A DNA stretch of 64,000 nucleotides from Kitagawia praeruptora (Eukaryota; Streptophyta; Magnoliopsida; Apiales; Apiaceae): positions 8,538,501-8,602,500 of the forward strand of contig CM075348.1 in NCBI GenBank assembly GCA_037693485.1, written 5' to 3'. This document shows, piece after piece, positions 24,391 to 35,212 of this stretch. Position numbers and translations under genes: made by a program. Below the pieces are notes generated by a model. The model saw nothing but the letters and a program-made list of their open reading frames with translations, had not been told where the DNA came from and made no database searches. The first letter of the stretch is position 1. Each line of letters starts with the position of its first letter.

Positions 24391-25440
24391 AGATTCTCTG
24401 AGCCAGTTGATATGCTATCTTATCTTCATCATAGTCTATGTTGAGACAGGGCAAGTCTAGTCCAGGAATGATTGTGAGTGCCTGAGATGTAGATGTCTTC
24501 ACCTTTCTTGCCCTTCTGGCTGACATCTTCCATTTCAGCTTCTTTCCTTTGTTGTTTGAGAAAAATTTTAAGACCTTTGTCTTTGGACCATTGTAGTATA
24601 CCATTAGCAGTATGCTTTTTGATATACACAAGTGGTTTCTTGATTATCATCTCCTTTTCTTGAGTTGGCAAAGCAGTTGCATAAGCCATTGATTCAGATT
24701 TTGGTAGGTCATTGCTAACAGCATTCACCCTAGACTCAGAGTCTTGTGCTGTGGTGAGATTACTGTTAGTGATGCCTAAGACTTGCTGCTTTCCACTCTT
24801 TCTCTCATACACCTTTCCACCATCTCTGTCATCATCTTCCTTCTTGCTTTTACCATCCCTTTTCTCCTTGTCATCACCACCCTTATTCCTTCCTTGAGAT
24901 CCACCTTTGCTGCCACTCTTGTCTTGATCATCCTTATCTTTGTCTGACTTTCCCTCTTTAGCAATAGGCTTGATGTCTGACTGAGAGTTGATAAACTTCA
25001 CCATAATGTCAAGAGCCTCTATTTCAGATTTAGATTTTCCACTACTTGAATGTAGAACTCCAGCCAAAAATTTTATTGTAGACATGTTGTTTGATTTGAG
25101 GTGTTGGCCAAATCTGAAGGCAACAATGTCTTGATTCTTTTCATATAAGATACAGTGAGGCTGAGGAACTACTTGAGGCAATTGAGATTTCATGCACTTG
25201 GTGAGAATCTCTTTCATATTGTTGTCTGATGAGTTATTCCTTTTTATCTTCTTGATAATTGTTCCAAGTTCAGAGCTAGATAGAATTTGCAAAGCTTCAA
25301 TGTGGATGTGAAAGAGGTTCTTGGCAGTGTGGACTAGGACTTCTCTATCATTGGTAGTGATGATGGCATAAGGATTAGTTTGAACAACTTCTCTTCTCAC
25401 TACAGTGACTAGAAACACATCTTGCACAAGAAGCTTGATG
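24391..25440 (-). pseudogene. SIRE accessory ORF, middle part (frameshifted)
   Basis: The main frame 25427-24429 (332 codons) reads MQDVFLVTVVRREVVQTNPY and continues through a Lys/Asp/Gly-rich low-complexity stretch (about residues 150-205, SGSKGGSQGRNKGGDDKEKR) to a stop at 24429. The natural continuation, IIPGLDLPCLNIDYDEDKIA YQLAQRI, is in another frame up to the hAT boundary, so there is a frameshift near 24500. A second frameshift near 25440 separates it from the upstream part. It resembles a degraded continuation of the 887-codon ORF rather than an independent gene. No function is known. Confidence 0.6.
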
Positions 25441-25443
25441 TAG

Positions 25444-25902
25444 TCAAAGTAGTGGAAGTTTTGCCCTTCTTCTCAGCTCATGTAGGTGCTTCAGAAAGGC
25501 TATGTCATGGTATAGTTTAGAATTTGCAGTTTCTTGACATACCCTTTGAGTAATAACATTTCTGAATTCTGAAGGTTCAGCTTGAAGAGATTGCTTAGCA
25601 ATGTCAGGAATCTCGAATTCATATTCAGTTTCAGATGGAGGGATAGATGGAATCTTGGCCTCTTCAGCTACAGCCACTTTCTTCAGTTTTTCCTCCTTGG
25701 ATGCTGCCTTTAATTTCTCAGACTGATTTGACTTAGCAGTTCTTGGTTGACCACCCTCATTCATTGTAATTCCTTTCTCCTTAGGTTTCTCCCCCTTAGA
25801 TTTTGAGTTCCTTAATGTCCTCTTCTCCCCCTTAGGCTTGTTGTCAGGCATAGAGGCTGTAGAAGTGATCTTTGGGTTGGAAGAGTCTTGAGGTAGAGGG
25901 AG
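25444..25902 (-). pseudogene. SIRE accessory ORF continuation after an in-frame TGA
   Basis: Downstream of the TGA at 25903-25905 the same frame stays open (LPLPQDSSNPKITSTASMPD) for about 150 codons to 25444. It includes a very basic KPKGEKRTLRNSKSKGEKPK segment that could act in nucleic-acid binding or nuclear import. The frame then ends, and the sense continuation shifts frame. A continuous ancestral ORF with the preceding 887 codons is likely, inferred from frame agreement. Confidence 0.6.
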
Positions 25903-28566
25903 TCACATATGCTTCATTATGGCAGAAAGCATCTGTTGTTGGTTGAGAAGAACATCAGCATTGGCAGTGGCTTGAATGTCCAACTTTTCATTGAGAGCAG
26001 CAACAGTGTCTGTTAACTGAGCATTGAATGTCTTGAGATTGACCACCTCCTTTTCCAGAGTATCCACCTTGGTGAATAACTCAGTTGCCTTGAAACCAGA
26101 GATAGATTGTTTCTTGAGTCTTTGAACTTCATATTTGGTCATGTCATGCACAGGAACCTCAGTTACTAGCTTATCCCCATATTGATTAGCAAAAAGGGTC
26201 CTGGCATTAGCTTCAGTTGTCTGATTAGAGAGATTCTGAACATGAGTTGCTAGATGGCTGACTGTTCCATGATGCAAAGCCAAACCATTGTCCATCTTGG
26301 TGCATGAAGATTTGCATTCATGAATGGTTTTGAGGACAGAATCTAAAGATGGAAATTTGATAGCAAATTCCCTTTGAATTGCACCTACTTCCTTGGCTGT
26401 TGTATCACATACTTGATTAACTTCTGTTTTAACTCCCTTTTCAAGGTAGTGAACAGCCTTGAGGAAGCCTTTGTAAGAATCATTTATGGCCTCAAACACT
26501 TCACCAGGGGTCATAGATTTGGCATTGGAACCTATTGAAGTGATGTATTCCTCCATTAGATATTGAAGTGCTTCATCAAGAGTAATTTCATATTTTCCTT
26601 GTAACCAGGCATCTACATTGCCATCTCTCTCAGCATCATCAACTATCTTTGACTTCTGCATCTCCACATCATCCCTATGGCATAGCAGAATGGCCTCATA
26701 GTCTGGGTTAGGGATGTTGGAGGTGACCAAGTGTTGAGCAATCTTGACAAACTCAGGAATATGATCCACAACTAAGCTTTGAAGTGCTTCAACCGTCAAT
26801 TGTGGTGGAACAGACCCTGATCCTGAAGCACTGTCATGTTGCATAGGCTTTAGCCATTGTGACAGGAAGTCAGAGCTAGAGCTATGCAAGCTAGACTCCT
26901 CAGTTACAGATGCAACTTCTGTAACCGGATGGATTGACTCTACTACTGGTGTCTCCACAGAAGTGGGATGAGTTACACCAGCAGTTGACACAGGCACAGA
27001 GTCTCTAGTGAAAACTAGTGGAACCTCTGTGTTTGTGATGGTGTCATTAGGAGATGCCCCAGCATGCATTCCCTCACCATCTAAATGTGGGTCCTGGGTG
27101 GTGAGTAAAGTGTCATGCACTAAGTCACTTGAAATCATTGGCTCATCAAGAGAAAAGAATTCTTGATGATCAATGCCTTGCTCCTCAATTGCTTGAGTTG
27201 CAGGCTGCAAAGAAATTTGAGATGTAGATTCTGGAAGAGAAGTGTCTTGTAGCATTGATTTTGGCAACTCCCCCTGAGAAATAGAGGGAGTTTCAAATGT
27301 GATGTGCTCTCCACTCAGTGTTGTGCCAGCCTTATCACTCCCATGTGCTGACTCCGTACAGGTAGTTGCATTGGGGAGGATGCTTGATTCCATAGATGCA
27401 CCCTGTTGAGAGGATACATCTAGTGAATTGTTTGCCCCTGATTTTACAACTTCAGCCATATTTGTGACTGAAGATGTGGTTTTAGTTTTCTTCTTCTTTG
27501 GCCTGATTAGGGGTGACTCGGGTGCCTCACTTCCTAATTCTACAGCCAATGCTGCTTTAGATAAAATGGTTAAATGTGCAGAAGCAACCTGTTTTCTCTT
27601 CTTCTCCTTTTTACTAACATCACCCTTTTGAGAGGATGATGCAGTTGGCTCAGTGTTTGGTAGAGTGTTTGGTTGAGGTGGTTGGTTAGCAGACCCTGGG
27701 TTATCACTGTGTTCAACTTGCTTGGGTCTGACTAACTCTGATTTGGAGGCAAATGTTGGCAAGTTGTGGGGGTAAGACTCAAATAACTTCTGCATATGGG
27801 AAGTTATTACAAGCCTTACATCCACATCATTCCTAGTATCCAAATTACCAAAAATGAGTTTGGTCATGGATCTAGGGTAGCATAATCTACTTTTATCTAA
27901 ACCAGGTAAATCAGCCACATTTTTATCTAGATAATTAAGTACAGACTTAATAAACCTAGGAAAGAAGATATCATTACCTCTTTTGGTTGTGTTCTTACCA
28001 AGTTTTCCATAGAGTTCCTGCATTATGAGCTTTCCAACATCAATTTTCCTATCATAGGCAAGTGAATAGCATATCTGTTGAACAGGAGCACTTAGTTGGT
28101 CAAAGCTGGATTTTCTTCCACTGAATACTTGCATGAGAGTGGCAAACACATAGCTCCACTCTTTTAGTAGATGTGCCCGTTTTAGATTTCCAACCTTGAT
28201 GGTGTCTGAGTACCTTATTAGTTCAAAGAATTCTACTAGTTGGTCTTCTGTTACAAGGCCATCATACTCATTCTGGTGAAGACCCAGGGCCTTGCTCATG
28301 TCCTCAGAAGTGATGCTAAACTCTTTACCAAGTATTTTGCAGTTAATGATATAACCCAGACTGCCATCATCTAGAGCAACTGTTTTTGTAATGGCAGTAT
28401 TCCAAAATTGCTCCAGAATGTCTAGATACAGAGTTGGGTTGGCCGTAAGTGCTTCTTTGATATAAGATTCAGACATCCATTTGACGAAACACTTGTAGTT
28501 AGCATTTGAGGCTTCGACATCACTTGATATAGCAATGAAGTTAGTGTTGAATTTCACAGTTGCCAT
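25903..28566 (-). CDS. SIRE-like accessory protein, 887 aa, unknown function
   Basis: This is the largest accessory ORF, with ATG at 28566 about 850 bases downstream of pol. The start, MATVKFNTNFIAISSDVEAS then KEALTANPTLYLDILEQFWN, resembles proteins encoded after pol in Copia elements of Asteraceae and relatives, which I remember being misannotated in some genomes as kinases. The order is a folded N-terminal domain (about 1-270), a Ser/Thr/Pro-rich low-complexity linker with basic KKKKTK and KKEKKRK patches (about 290-600), then helical and coiled-coil sequence (about 640-880, with LFTKVDTLEKEVVNLKTFNA). No signal peptide or clear membrane span is seen, so an envelope role is not supported. 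It ends at a TGA that looks secondary. Confidence 0.6.
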   Translation of the reverse strand: MATVKFNTNFIAISSDVEASNANYKCFVKWMSESYIKEALTANPTLYLDILEQFWNTAITKTVALDDGSLGYIINCKILGKEFSITSEDMSKALGLHQNEYDGLVTEDQLVEFFELIRYSDTIKVGNLKRAHLLKEWSYVFATLMQVFSGRKSSFDQLSAPVQQICYSLAYDRKIDVGKLIMQELYGKLGKNTTKRGNDIFFPRFIKSVLNYLDKNVADLPGLDKSRLCYPRSMTKLIFGNLDTRNDVDVRLVITSHMQKLFESYPHNLPTFASKSELVRPKQVEHSDNPGSANQPPQPNTLPNTEPTASSSQKGDVSKKEKKRKQVASAHLTILSKAALAVELGSEAPESPLIRPKKKKTKTTSSVTNMAEVVKSGANNSLDVSSQQGASMESSILPNATTCTESAHGSDKAGTTLSGEHITFETPSISQGELPKSMLQDTSLPESTSQISLQPATQAIEEQGIDHQEFFSLDEPMISSDLVHDTLLTTQDPHLDGEGMHAGASPNDTITNTEVPLVFTRDSVPVSTAGVTHPTSVETPVVESIHPVTEVASVTEESSLHSSSSDFLSQWLKPMQHDSASGSGSVPPQLTVEALQSLVVDHIPEFVKIAQHLVTSNIPNPDYEAILLCHRDDVEMQKSKIVDDAERDGNVDAWLQGKYEITLDEALQYLMEEYITSIGSNAKSMTPGEVFEAINDSYKGFLKAVHYLEKGVKTEVNQVCDTTAKEVGAIQREFAIKFPSLDSVLKTIHECKSSCTKMDNGLALHHGTVSHLATHVQNLSNQTTEANARTLFANQYGDKLVTEVPVHDMTKYEVQRLKKQSISGFKATELFTKVDTLEKEVVNLKTFNAQLTDTVAALNEKLDIQATANADVLLNQQQMLSAIMKHM

Positions 28567-28659
28567 TGATTTGGAGAGAAGAGAAAAAAGAATGAAGGTT
28601 GAAGAAGAAATTTGGCTTTTAGCAGTTATGGTTTTCAGGGGTTTTGGGAGCTTTGATGC

Positions 28660-29160
28660 TTGAGAAATCGAATGAAATGAATCGAATAGATGTGAATTTG
28701 TATAAGTATGAAGTACTTGAATTGTCGATTAGATGTATGTTTTGTATCGACAAGTCAAGCATTCGAGAAGTAGAAAACAACTATTTGATAAGTCAAGAAA
28801 GGCTTATTGATAACTCAAGCAGCTTGAAAACTCACAGCTAGCAGCTATCTAACTTAGAATAAATTCTAAATTAGGTAAAATGTGTTTTTATGAGTGAATT
28901 AAAATTTTAGATAAAAATCCAAAATCGGTTAAGATTCAGCGAGAATTCAGCCTTTTCAAATGATTCGAGAACTCAAATATAGTATTCGAGAACTCAGTCA
29001 ATCGAGAACTAAAACACTATATTCGAGAAGTCAAGAAAGCCTCTATTCGATAACTCTAAAAGACTCTATTCGAGAACTCGAGAGTGCTCTAATGAGACTT
29101 GTTAGAGATGTCGAATAGTGAATCACTCGAGAAGTCTGACTTATCGAAATATACTCATCA
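28660..29160. repeat. Degenerate TTCGAGAA/TCGAA repeat block between pol and accessory ORF
   Basis: The same short words that fill the LTR U3 (TTCGAGAAC, ATCGAATAG, TTGATAACTC) recur here in inverted orientation relative to the LTR block, for example near 28760, 28975, 28995, 29024 and 29070. No coding content is seen. It may be a second, internal copy of the LTR regulatory repeat, possibly a promoter for the accessory ORFs (inference). Confidence 0.6.
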
Positions 29161-29414
29161 CTCACAAAAATTAATTTTCAATATCTTTTAAAATTCACCA
29201 GCCATATTCATTTAAGAATATTCTAGTAAATTAAACAGTGATTTTCTTAAAATTTCATAGAAATTTCAAGTTAACACGAAAATATGATTTTCCAAATATG
29301 CAACAGATTTGAATTATTTATAAATCATATTTCAGCCAACACTTACTCCAAAAATATTGAGAATTTAGATAAAGTAAGTGTTTACTGCTGCAACAAACTA
29401 GATGCTGTATTCAC

Positions 29415-32400
29415 CTAGCCAGAATCTGAAGAATTCAGCATTCCAATCTCACTAACCAACCTTGTGAAGGTGGCTTCATCTAATAGCTTAGTGAATATAT
29501 CAGCTAGTTGTTTATCTATAGAAACATAATGCAACTCAATGGTTCCATTAGTTGCATGTTCTCTTATGAAATGATATCTGATGTCAATGTGCTTTGTCCT
29601 AGAATGATTGACAGGATTGGCAACTATAGAGATTGCACTTGTGTTGTCACACATGATTGGAATTCTTTCCAACACAAGTCCATAATCTCTAAGTTGATTT
29701 CTAATCCAAAGCACTTGAGCACAACAACTTCCAACAGCTATGTATTCAGCCTCAGCTATAGAAGTTGACATAGATTGTTGTTTCTTGCTATACCAAGAGA
29801 CTAACCTTTGTCCAAGAAACTGGCAGCTACCTGAGGTGCTTTTCCTATCCACTCTGCATCCAGCATAATCAGCATCATAATAACCAACCAGATTGAACCC
29901 TGTGTCCTTAGGATACCATAAACCCAAGTTTGGAGTGCCCTTCAGATACCTAAAGATCCTTTTTATAGCAACCAGATGTGATTCTTTTGGATTTGATTGA
30001 AACCTTGCACACAAGCATGTAGCAAACATGATGTCTGGCCTACTTGCAGTGAGGTAGAGTAGAGAACCAACCATGCCTCTGTAGACTGAGATATCTACTT
30101 TCTTGCCTTTAGCATCTTCATCCAATTTAGTGGTAGTGGCCATGGGTGTCTTTGCAGGTGAGCAATCTTCCAAGTCAAACTTCTTCAATAAATCCTTGAT
30201 GTACTTGGTCTGACTGATAAAGTTACCATCTTTCCTTTGACTGACTTGCAACCCAAGAAAGAATGTCAACTCTCCCATCATGCTCATCTCATATCTGCTC
30301 TGCATGAGTTTAGAAAATTTCTCACACAGCTTCTCATTTGTAGAACCAAAAATGATATCATCCACATAGATCTGAACTAGGATAAGATCATCACCATGCT
30401 TCTTGTAAAACAGTGTCTTGTCCAGTGTACCTCTAGTGAATTGATTTTCAAGAAGAAATTGTGATAAAGTATCATACCATGCCCTTGGAGCCTGCTTAAG
30501 TCCATACAGTGCCTTAAGCAGTCTGTAAACAAATTCTGGAAAGTGTGGATCCTCAAAGCCAGGTGGTTATTGCACATAAACTTCTTCTTCCAACTCTCCA
30601 TTCAGAAATGCACTCTTGACATCCATTTGATACACTTTAAAGTTTGAATGAGCAGCAAATGTCAAGAATATTCTGATGGCTTCCAATCTAGCAACAGGGG
30701 CAAATGTCTCATCATAATCAATGCCTTCCTGTTGAGAGTATCCTTTTGCAACCAACCTTACTTTGTTTCTTATTATTACACCATCTTCATCCATCTTATT
30801 CTTCAGAACCCATTTTGTTCCAACAATGGTTCTATTCTTTGGTGCAGGCACTAGTTCCCATATTTTGTTCCTTTCAAATTGATTCAGCTCCTCTTGCATG
30901 GCAACAATCCAATCTGGATCCAACAGTGCATCATCAAGTTTCTTAGGCTCAACTTGAGATAGAAAACAACCATAGAGGCACTCATTCTGAGTAGCTCTCC
31001 TAGTCCTTACTCCTACATTAGGATCTCCAATGATTTGCTCTGCAGTGTGTGATATATCCCATTTCCTTGAGTGCTCAGCCTGATTTCTCATTCTTGATGT
31101 TGCTTCATCATCCAAATCATGATTATTCTCATTTCCTCCCCCTGTGAGATTGCTACTACTCACAGGTGTGCCTTGGATGCTTGTTTCTCCACTGTTGATT
31201 GACACAAATTCTTCTCTTGTTTCATCATTGACTTGAGTTTGTTGAACTTGAGTTTCAACTTCAGTTTCAAACTCTTCATCAGAATCATCTAGATTATCAA
31301 ACCTTAATAGATCTTTATCTTCATCATTGGCTTCTTCTAGTCCAGGTAGTTTGCTGTCATCAAATGTCACATCTATGCTTTCCATAATTTTCTTTTGACT
31401 GATGACATAAACTTTGTATGCAATTCTTTCCATAGAGTAGCCAAGAAAAATTCCTTCAAATGCTTTTGCATCAAACTTTCCAACATATTCAGAATTATCC
31501 TTCAATACAAAGCATTTGCTTCCAAAAGTATGAACATACTTTAGAGTGGGCTTCTTTCCAGTCATCAAGTTGTAAGGTGTCTTTCCAGTGTTTTTGTTGA
31601 TGAGGGTTCTGTTCTGGATATAGCATGCAGTGCTTACAGCCTCAGCCCAAAAACATGTAGGCACCTTTGCATCAAGTAACATTGTTCTAGCAGCCTCAAT
31701 TAGAGTTCTATTCTTCCTCTCAACAACTCCATTTTGTTGTGGAGTCCTTGGAGCTGAGAATTGCTGAGAAATACCATTCTCTTTACAGAATGCTTCAAGT
31801 ATGGCATTTCTGAACTCTGTTCCATTATCACTTCTTAGTGCAGTCACACTTGCATTGTTGGCCTTTGCTTCCTTGTCAACTTTCTTTATATGCTCAATGA
31901 TTACTTGTGGAGCCTCATCTTTTGATGCCAGAAATTCCACCCATGTATACCTTGTAAAGTCATCAACCATCACCAAGACATACTTCTTTCTTCCTAGTGA
32001 CATAATATTGACAGGCCCAAACAAATCCATATGAATGAGTTGTAGGGGCTTGGTTATTGATGTCACTGTCCTTGACTTGTGGCTTGATCTTTTCATCTTT
32101 CCTTTTTGGCAAGCCTCACATACTCCTTCTTGACAGAATTCAAGTGTGGGCATGCCTCTCACTAATTCTCTTTTGACTAGAGAATTAATGGCTTTGAAGT
32201 TCAGGTGTGATAGTTTCTTGTGCCACAGCCAACAATCTTCATTTGATGCTTTTGAGTAAAAGCAACAAATTTTGTCCTTGTTTGCAGAATCCATATTGGC
32301 TACAAACAGGCTTCCTTTCCTTACTCCAGATAGAGCAAAATCACCAGTCTTCTTATGGGTGATCAAACATTCATCTTTGTCAAAATCCACCTTGAATCCT

Positions 32401-32687
32401 CTATCAGTAAACTGACCAACACTTAGCAGATTATGCTTGAGTCCCTCGACCAGTGTTACATCTTCAATGATGACATTTCCAACTTTTAACTTGCCATATC
32501 CCAATGTGTTACCCATGCTGTCATCTCCAAAAGCAACCATTGGGCCAGCCTTTTCCTCATACTGTGATAGCAGGGCCATATCACCAGTCATATGATTTGA
32601 GCATCCACTGTCCAAAATCCACATGACCTTCTTTTCACTTTCTTTGCCCTGCAAACACAAAGGTATTACTTCTCCTTTGGTACCCAA
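29415..32687 (-). pseudogene. SIRE-like pol: protease, integrase, RT, RNase H with one nonsense codon
   Basis: The frame runs from 32687 to 29415 (about 1090 codons) with a single in-frame TAA at 30567-30569, in RT just after EEEVYVQ where relatives have Gln; CAA to TAA is the simplest explanation. Domains: protease WILDSGCSNHMTGD (Asp27), integrase HHCC from H156 to C193, integrase Asp221 (MDLFGP), Asp287 (RSDNGTEF) and Glu323 (VVERKN), RT ending YVDDIIFGS, and RNase H with DADYAGCRVDRKSTSG and ADIFTK. It overlaps the end of gag by 22 bases in another frame. Apart from the stop and the gag-pol frame change, the enzyme core is intact. Confidence 0.9.
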
Positions 32688-35167
32688 ACAAGTTTGGGTC
32701 CATGTGACTTAGAAACAGTTTTATCATAAACAACATGCTTGTCAACTTTCTTGGTGTTAGTCTTCTTGTCACTGTTAGAAGTCTTAGAACCTGAGATTTT
32801 AGACTTAGGTGACAGAGGTACCTTCCTAGCTTTAGGAGGACTCGAAGACTTTGACCTGGTATAGTGTGTGTGAGAATTGTGACTGATACAACCATCAATG
32901 AATTGCCTTCTCAAATTGAAACAACTAGTCATAACATTCATATTGCATGGCATACAGTCAAATTTATCACAAAATGGTGCATCTCTATGTCTTAGAGGCA
33001 CAGAACAATCATAGAAAGGTTTAGACACAATACTAGCAGGTTTCTTGCATGCATGAGTTAAATGATTGGTACTGAAACAGTTCTGACAAGTTTTCCTAGG
33101 GGCATTAGGCATATAAGCATAGTTGTTATCTTTGTTAATCCCTAACTTGCCATTTCTGTTCTGTTTCTTCTTAGTCACTTTCTTCTCTGATTCACTCTTC
33201 CCAGCTGAAACAAACTTAACAAACTTCTTGGGTCTTATCCTATCACCTACTGGCTCCTTGGTCTTTGACTTGACACTCCCACTCTTGGAAGATGCCTGTT
33301 GTTCATTGGATTGTGCCTCATCTTCATCATTCAACATTTGTTTGATGAGTAAGGCATCCTCATCAATTTCAAATGTTGATTCCTTAAAAATTAGATTTTC
33401 AGTCTTTTTCAAAATGTGAGGCACTTCCTCATGAACAATTGTGTCATCTTCAATGACATCATAGCCTTTTCTCTGTTTAAGAGTGTCATAATCAAGTCCA
33501 ATAGCAGCCTTGGGTTTTGCTTGAATTTCCTCACAGTAGGATTGCACTAGACCAGATGATTTCTTAAATGTTTTCAGTTTGAACTCATTTTTAGCTAATT
33601 CATCCTTAAGAGCTTTTTCCACTTGACTAGCACATAGAACCTCATTCTGCAGGTATTCAACTTCCTTCTTAAGGTTCTCTACTTGCATAGCAATTAGCTC
33701 AAGTTCCTCATTCTTTTTGATTAACATTTCATTTCTAGTAGACAGTTTAGCAATTTCTTCATTAGCAGCAGTCATACTAGTATGAATATTAAACATCTCA
33801 ACAGATAATTGTTCAATCATGCATTTATACTCAGAAACAGACATGTCTATAGTAGTGAGAGATGGTACCTGAGGATCTGATGGAGATGTGTCATCCTTGG
33901 AATTGGCCATCAAGGCATAATTGCAAAATTCTTGTTCCTCTCCATCACTATCAGAATCATCCCAACACTTCCCTTCAGCAATGTAGGCCTTACCTTGTGT
34001 CTGCTTTTTCAGAAGGGCCTCATACTTAGCTTCGAGCTCAAGAAACTCTCTATCCTTCTTTTTAGGCTTTGTGCATTCACTGGCAAAATGCCCTAGGTCA
34101 TTGCATCTATAACACCTTACAGATGACCTATCCACATGGCTGATTTTGAACTTATTCTTGTTTGGTTTCACAGATGCCTTGCTCTTGTTGAATGAATGGT
34201 TTTGGTTTTTAGGTTTGAAGGGTTGGTTCCTCTTGAATCTGATGTTTGGGAATTTTCTGGCCATGAAAGCATATGAAGTGTTTTCCATCCCATCTAGTTC
34301 TTCAAGGGTATAGAACTCATTTTCCTCCTTCTCCTCAACCGGTTCACTTACCTCAGCTTCAGTTTCTTCATCTTCTACTACCTCCTCTATCCTTAATTGG
34401 CTTGTAGATGCTTCTAGGTCTTGAATAGATTTGTTGACAATCAAGGCACATGATGTGTTTATCATTCTGCCTTGGTTGGCTTGGATAGCCCTTTTCTGAA
34501 GCAACTCAAGCTCATGAGTTTTTAAAACTCCATAGAGCACATCATAAGTGATTTTGTTCAAATCTCTTTCCCTTAGAGAGATGACCCTTTGCTCTAGATG
34601 GTTTGGTGAAGATAGCATAAACTTCATGTTTAACTCCTTGGTGCTGTAAACCTTGCCATTCATCTGTAACTCAGTAACTAGCTTGTGAAATCTTTCAAAC
34701 ATCTCAGGAATGCTTTCCTTGGGCTGTGCCATGAAAGCCTCATACTGCGTGACCAGTATCTGTTTCTTGTTTTCTTTGACCTCATCAGTTCCTTCACATA
34801 ACACCTCAATGTGATCCCACATTTCTTTGGCAGTGGTGCATGAAGCAATGTTTGCAAACATTGACATGTCCATGGAATCTATAATCAGCAACATGAGGTG
34901 ACTATCAAGGGCAACCATCTCCTTTTCTGATTCTGTCCATTTGGATAGATCCTTAGCCACATAAGATCTTGGAATAGTAGTGGTTCCAACAGTCTTTTCA
35001 GGAATCTCCTGTTGGGGAACAAATGGACCATTCTTGAGAATCTCAGGATACAAATGATGAGATGCTTTGATGAACAACTGCATCTTTATCTTCCAGAGGT
35101 TGTAATTTTCTTTGTCAAACTTAGGGACTTTCACCGTTCCTTTAGTCTTTGGTGTATTCGAACTCAT
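32666..35167 (-). CDS. SIRE-like gag, 833 aa
   Basis: The ATG at 35167 is 30 bases downstream of the PBS. The protein starts MSSNTPKTKGTVKVPKFDKE with DUF4219/UBN2-type capsid sequence to about residue 240, a zinc knuckle CYRCNDLGHFASEC (352-365), a long coiled coil (about 445-540), and a second CX2CX4HX4C knuckle CQNCFSTNHLTHAC (694-707), then a basic tail ending LVWVPKEK. The extended C-terminal half is typical of SIRE/Maximus. In many Copia elements gag and pol share one frame. Here the protease sequence continues in another frame immediately at the gag stop, either a mutation or a frameshift site. Confidence 0.9.
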   Translation of the reverse strand: MSSNTPKTKGTVKVPKFDKENYNLWKIKMQLFIKASHHLYPEILKNGPFVPQQEIPEKTVGTTTIPRSYVAKDLSKWTESEKEMVALDSHLMLLIIDSMDMSMFANIASCTTAKEMWDHIEVLCEGTDEVKENKKQILVTQYEAFMAQPKESIPEMFERFHKLVTELQMNGKVYSTKELNMKFMLSSPNHLEQRVISLRERDLNKITYDVLYGVLKTHELELLQKRAIQANQGRMINTSCALIVNKSIQDLEASTSQLRIEEVVEDEETEAEVSEPVEEKEENEFYTLEELDGMENTSYAFMARKFPNIRFKRNQPFKPKNQNHSFNKSKASVKPNKNKFKISHVDRSSVRCYRCNDLGHFASECTKPKKKDREFLELEAKYEALLKKQTQGKAYIAEGKCWDDSDSDGEEQEFCNYALMANSKDDTSPSDPQVPSLTTIDMSVSEYKCMIEQLSVEMFNIHTSMTAANEEIAKLSTRNEMLIKKNEELELIAMQVENLKKEVEYLQNEVLCASQVEKALKDELAKNEFKLKTFKKSSGLVQSYCEEIQAKPKAAIGLDYDTLKQRKGYDVIEDDTIVHEEVPHILKKTENLIFKESTFEIDEDALLIKQMLNDEDEAQSNEQQASSKSGSVKSKTKEPVGDRIRPKKFVKFVSAGKSESEKKVTKKKQNRNGKLGINKDNNYAYMPNAPRKTCQNCFSTNHLTHACKKPASIVSKPFYDCSVPLRHRDAPFCDKFDCMPCNMNVMTSCFNLRRQFIDGCISHNSHTHYTRSKSSSPPKARKVPLSPKSKISGSKTSNSDKKTNTKKVDKHVVYDKTVSKSHGPKLVWVPKEK

Positions 35168-35198
35168 GATCGTTTTTATGTTTTTGAATAAACAGCTC

Positions 35199-35210
35199 GA
35201 TCTGATACCA
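35199..35210 (-). other. Primer binding site, initiator-Met tRNA type (SIRE-like)
   Basis: The reverse complement reads TGGTATCAGATC, two bases from the 5' LTR at 35213. It is the same class as in the first Copia element, with minor 3' differences. Confidence 0.88.
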
Positions 35211-35212
35211 CT

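Noticed and set aside
30567..30569. TAA in SIRE RT considered as a programmed stop
   Set aside because: It lies in the middle of RT, between EVYVQ and PPGFE, where no Copia element uses readthrough. A point mutation is simpler.
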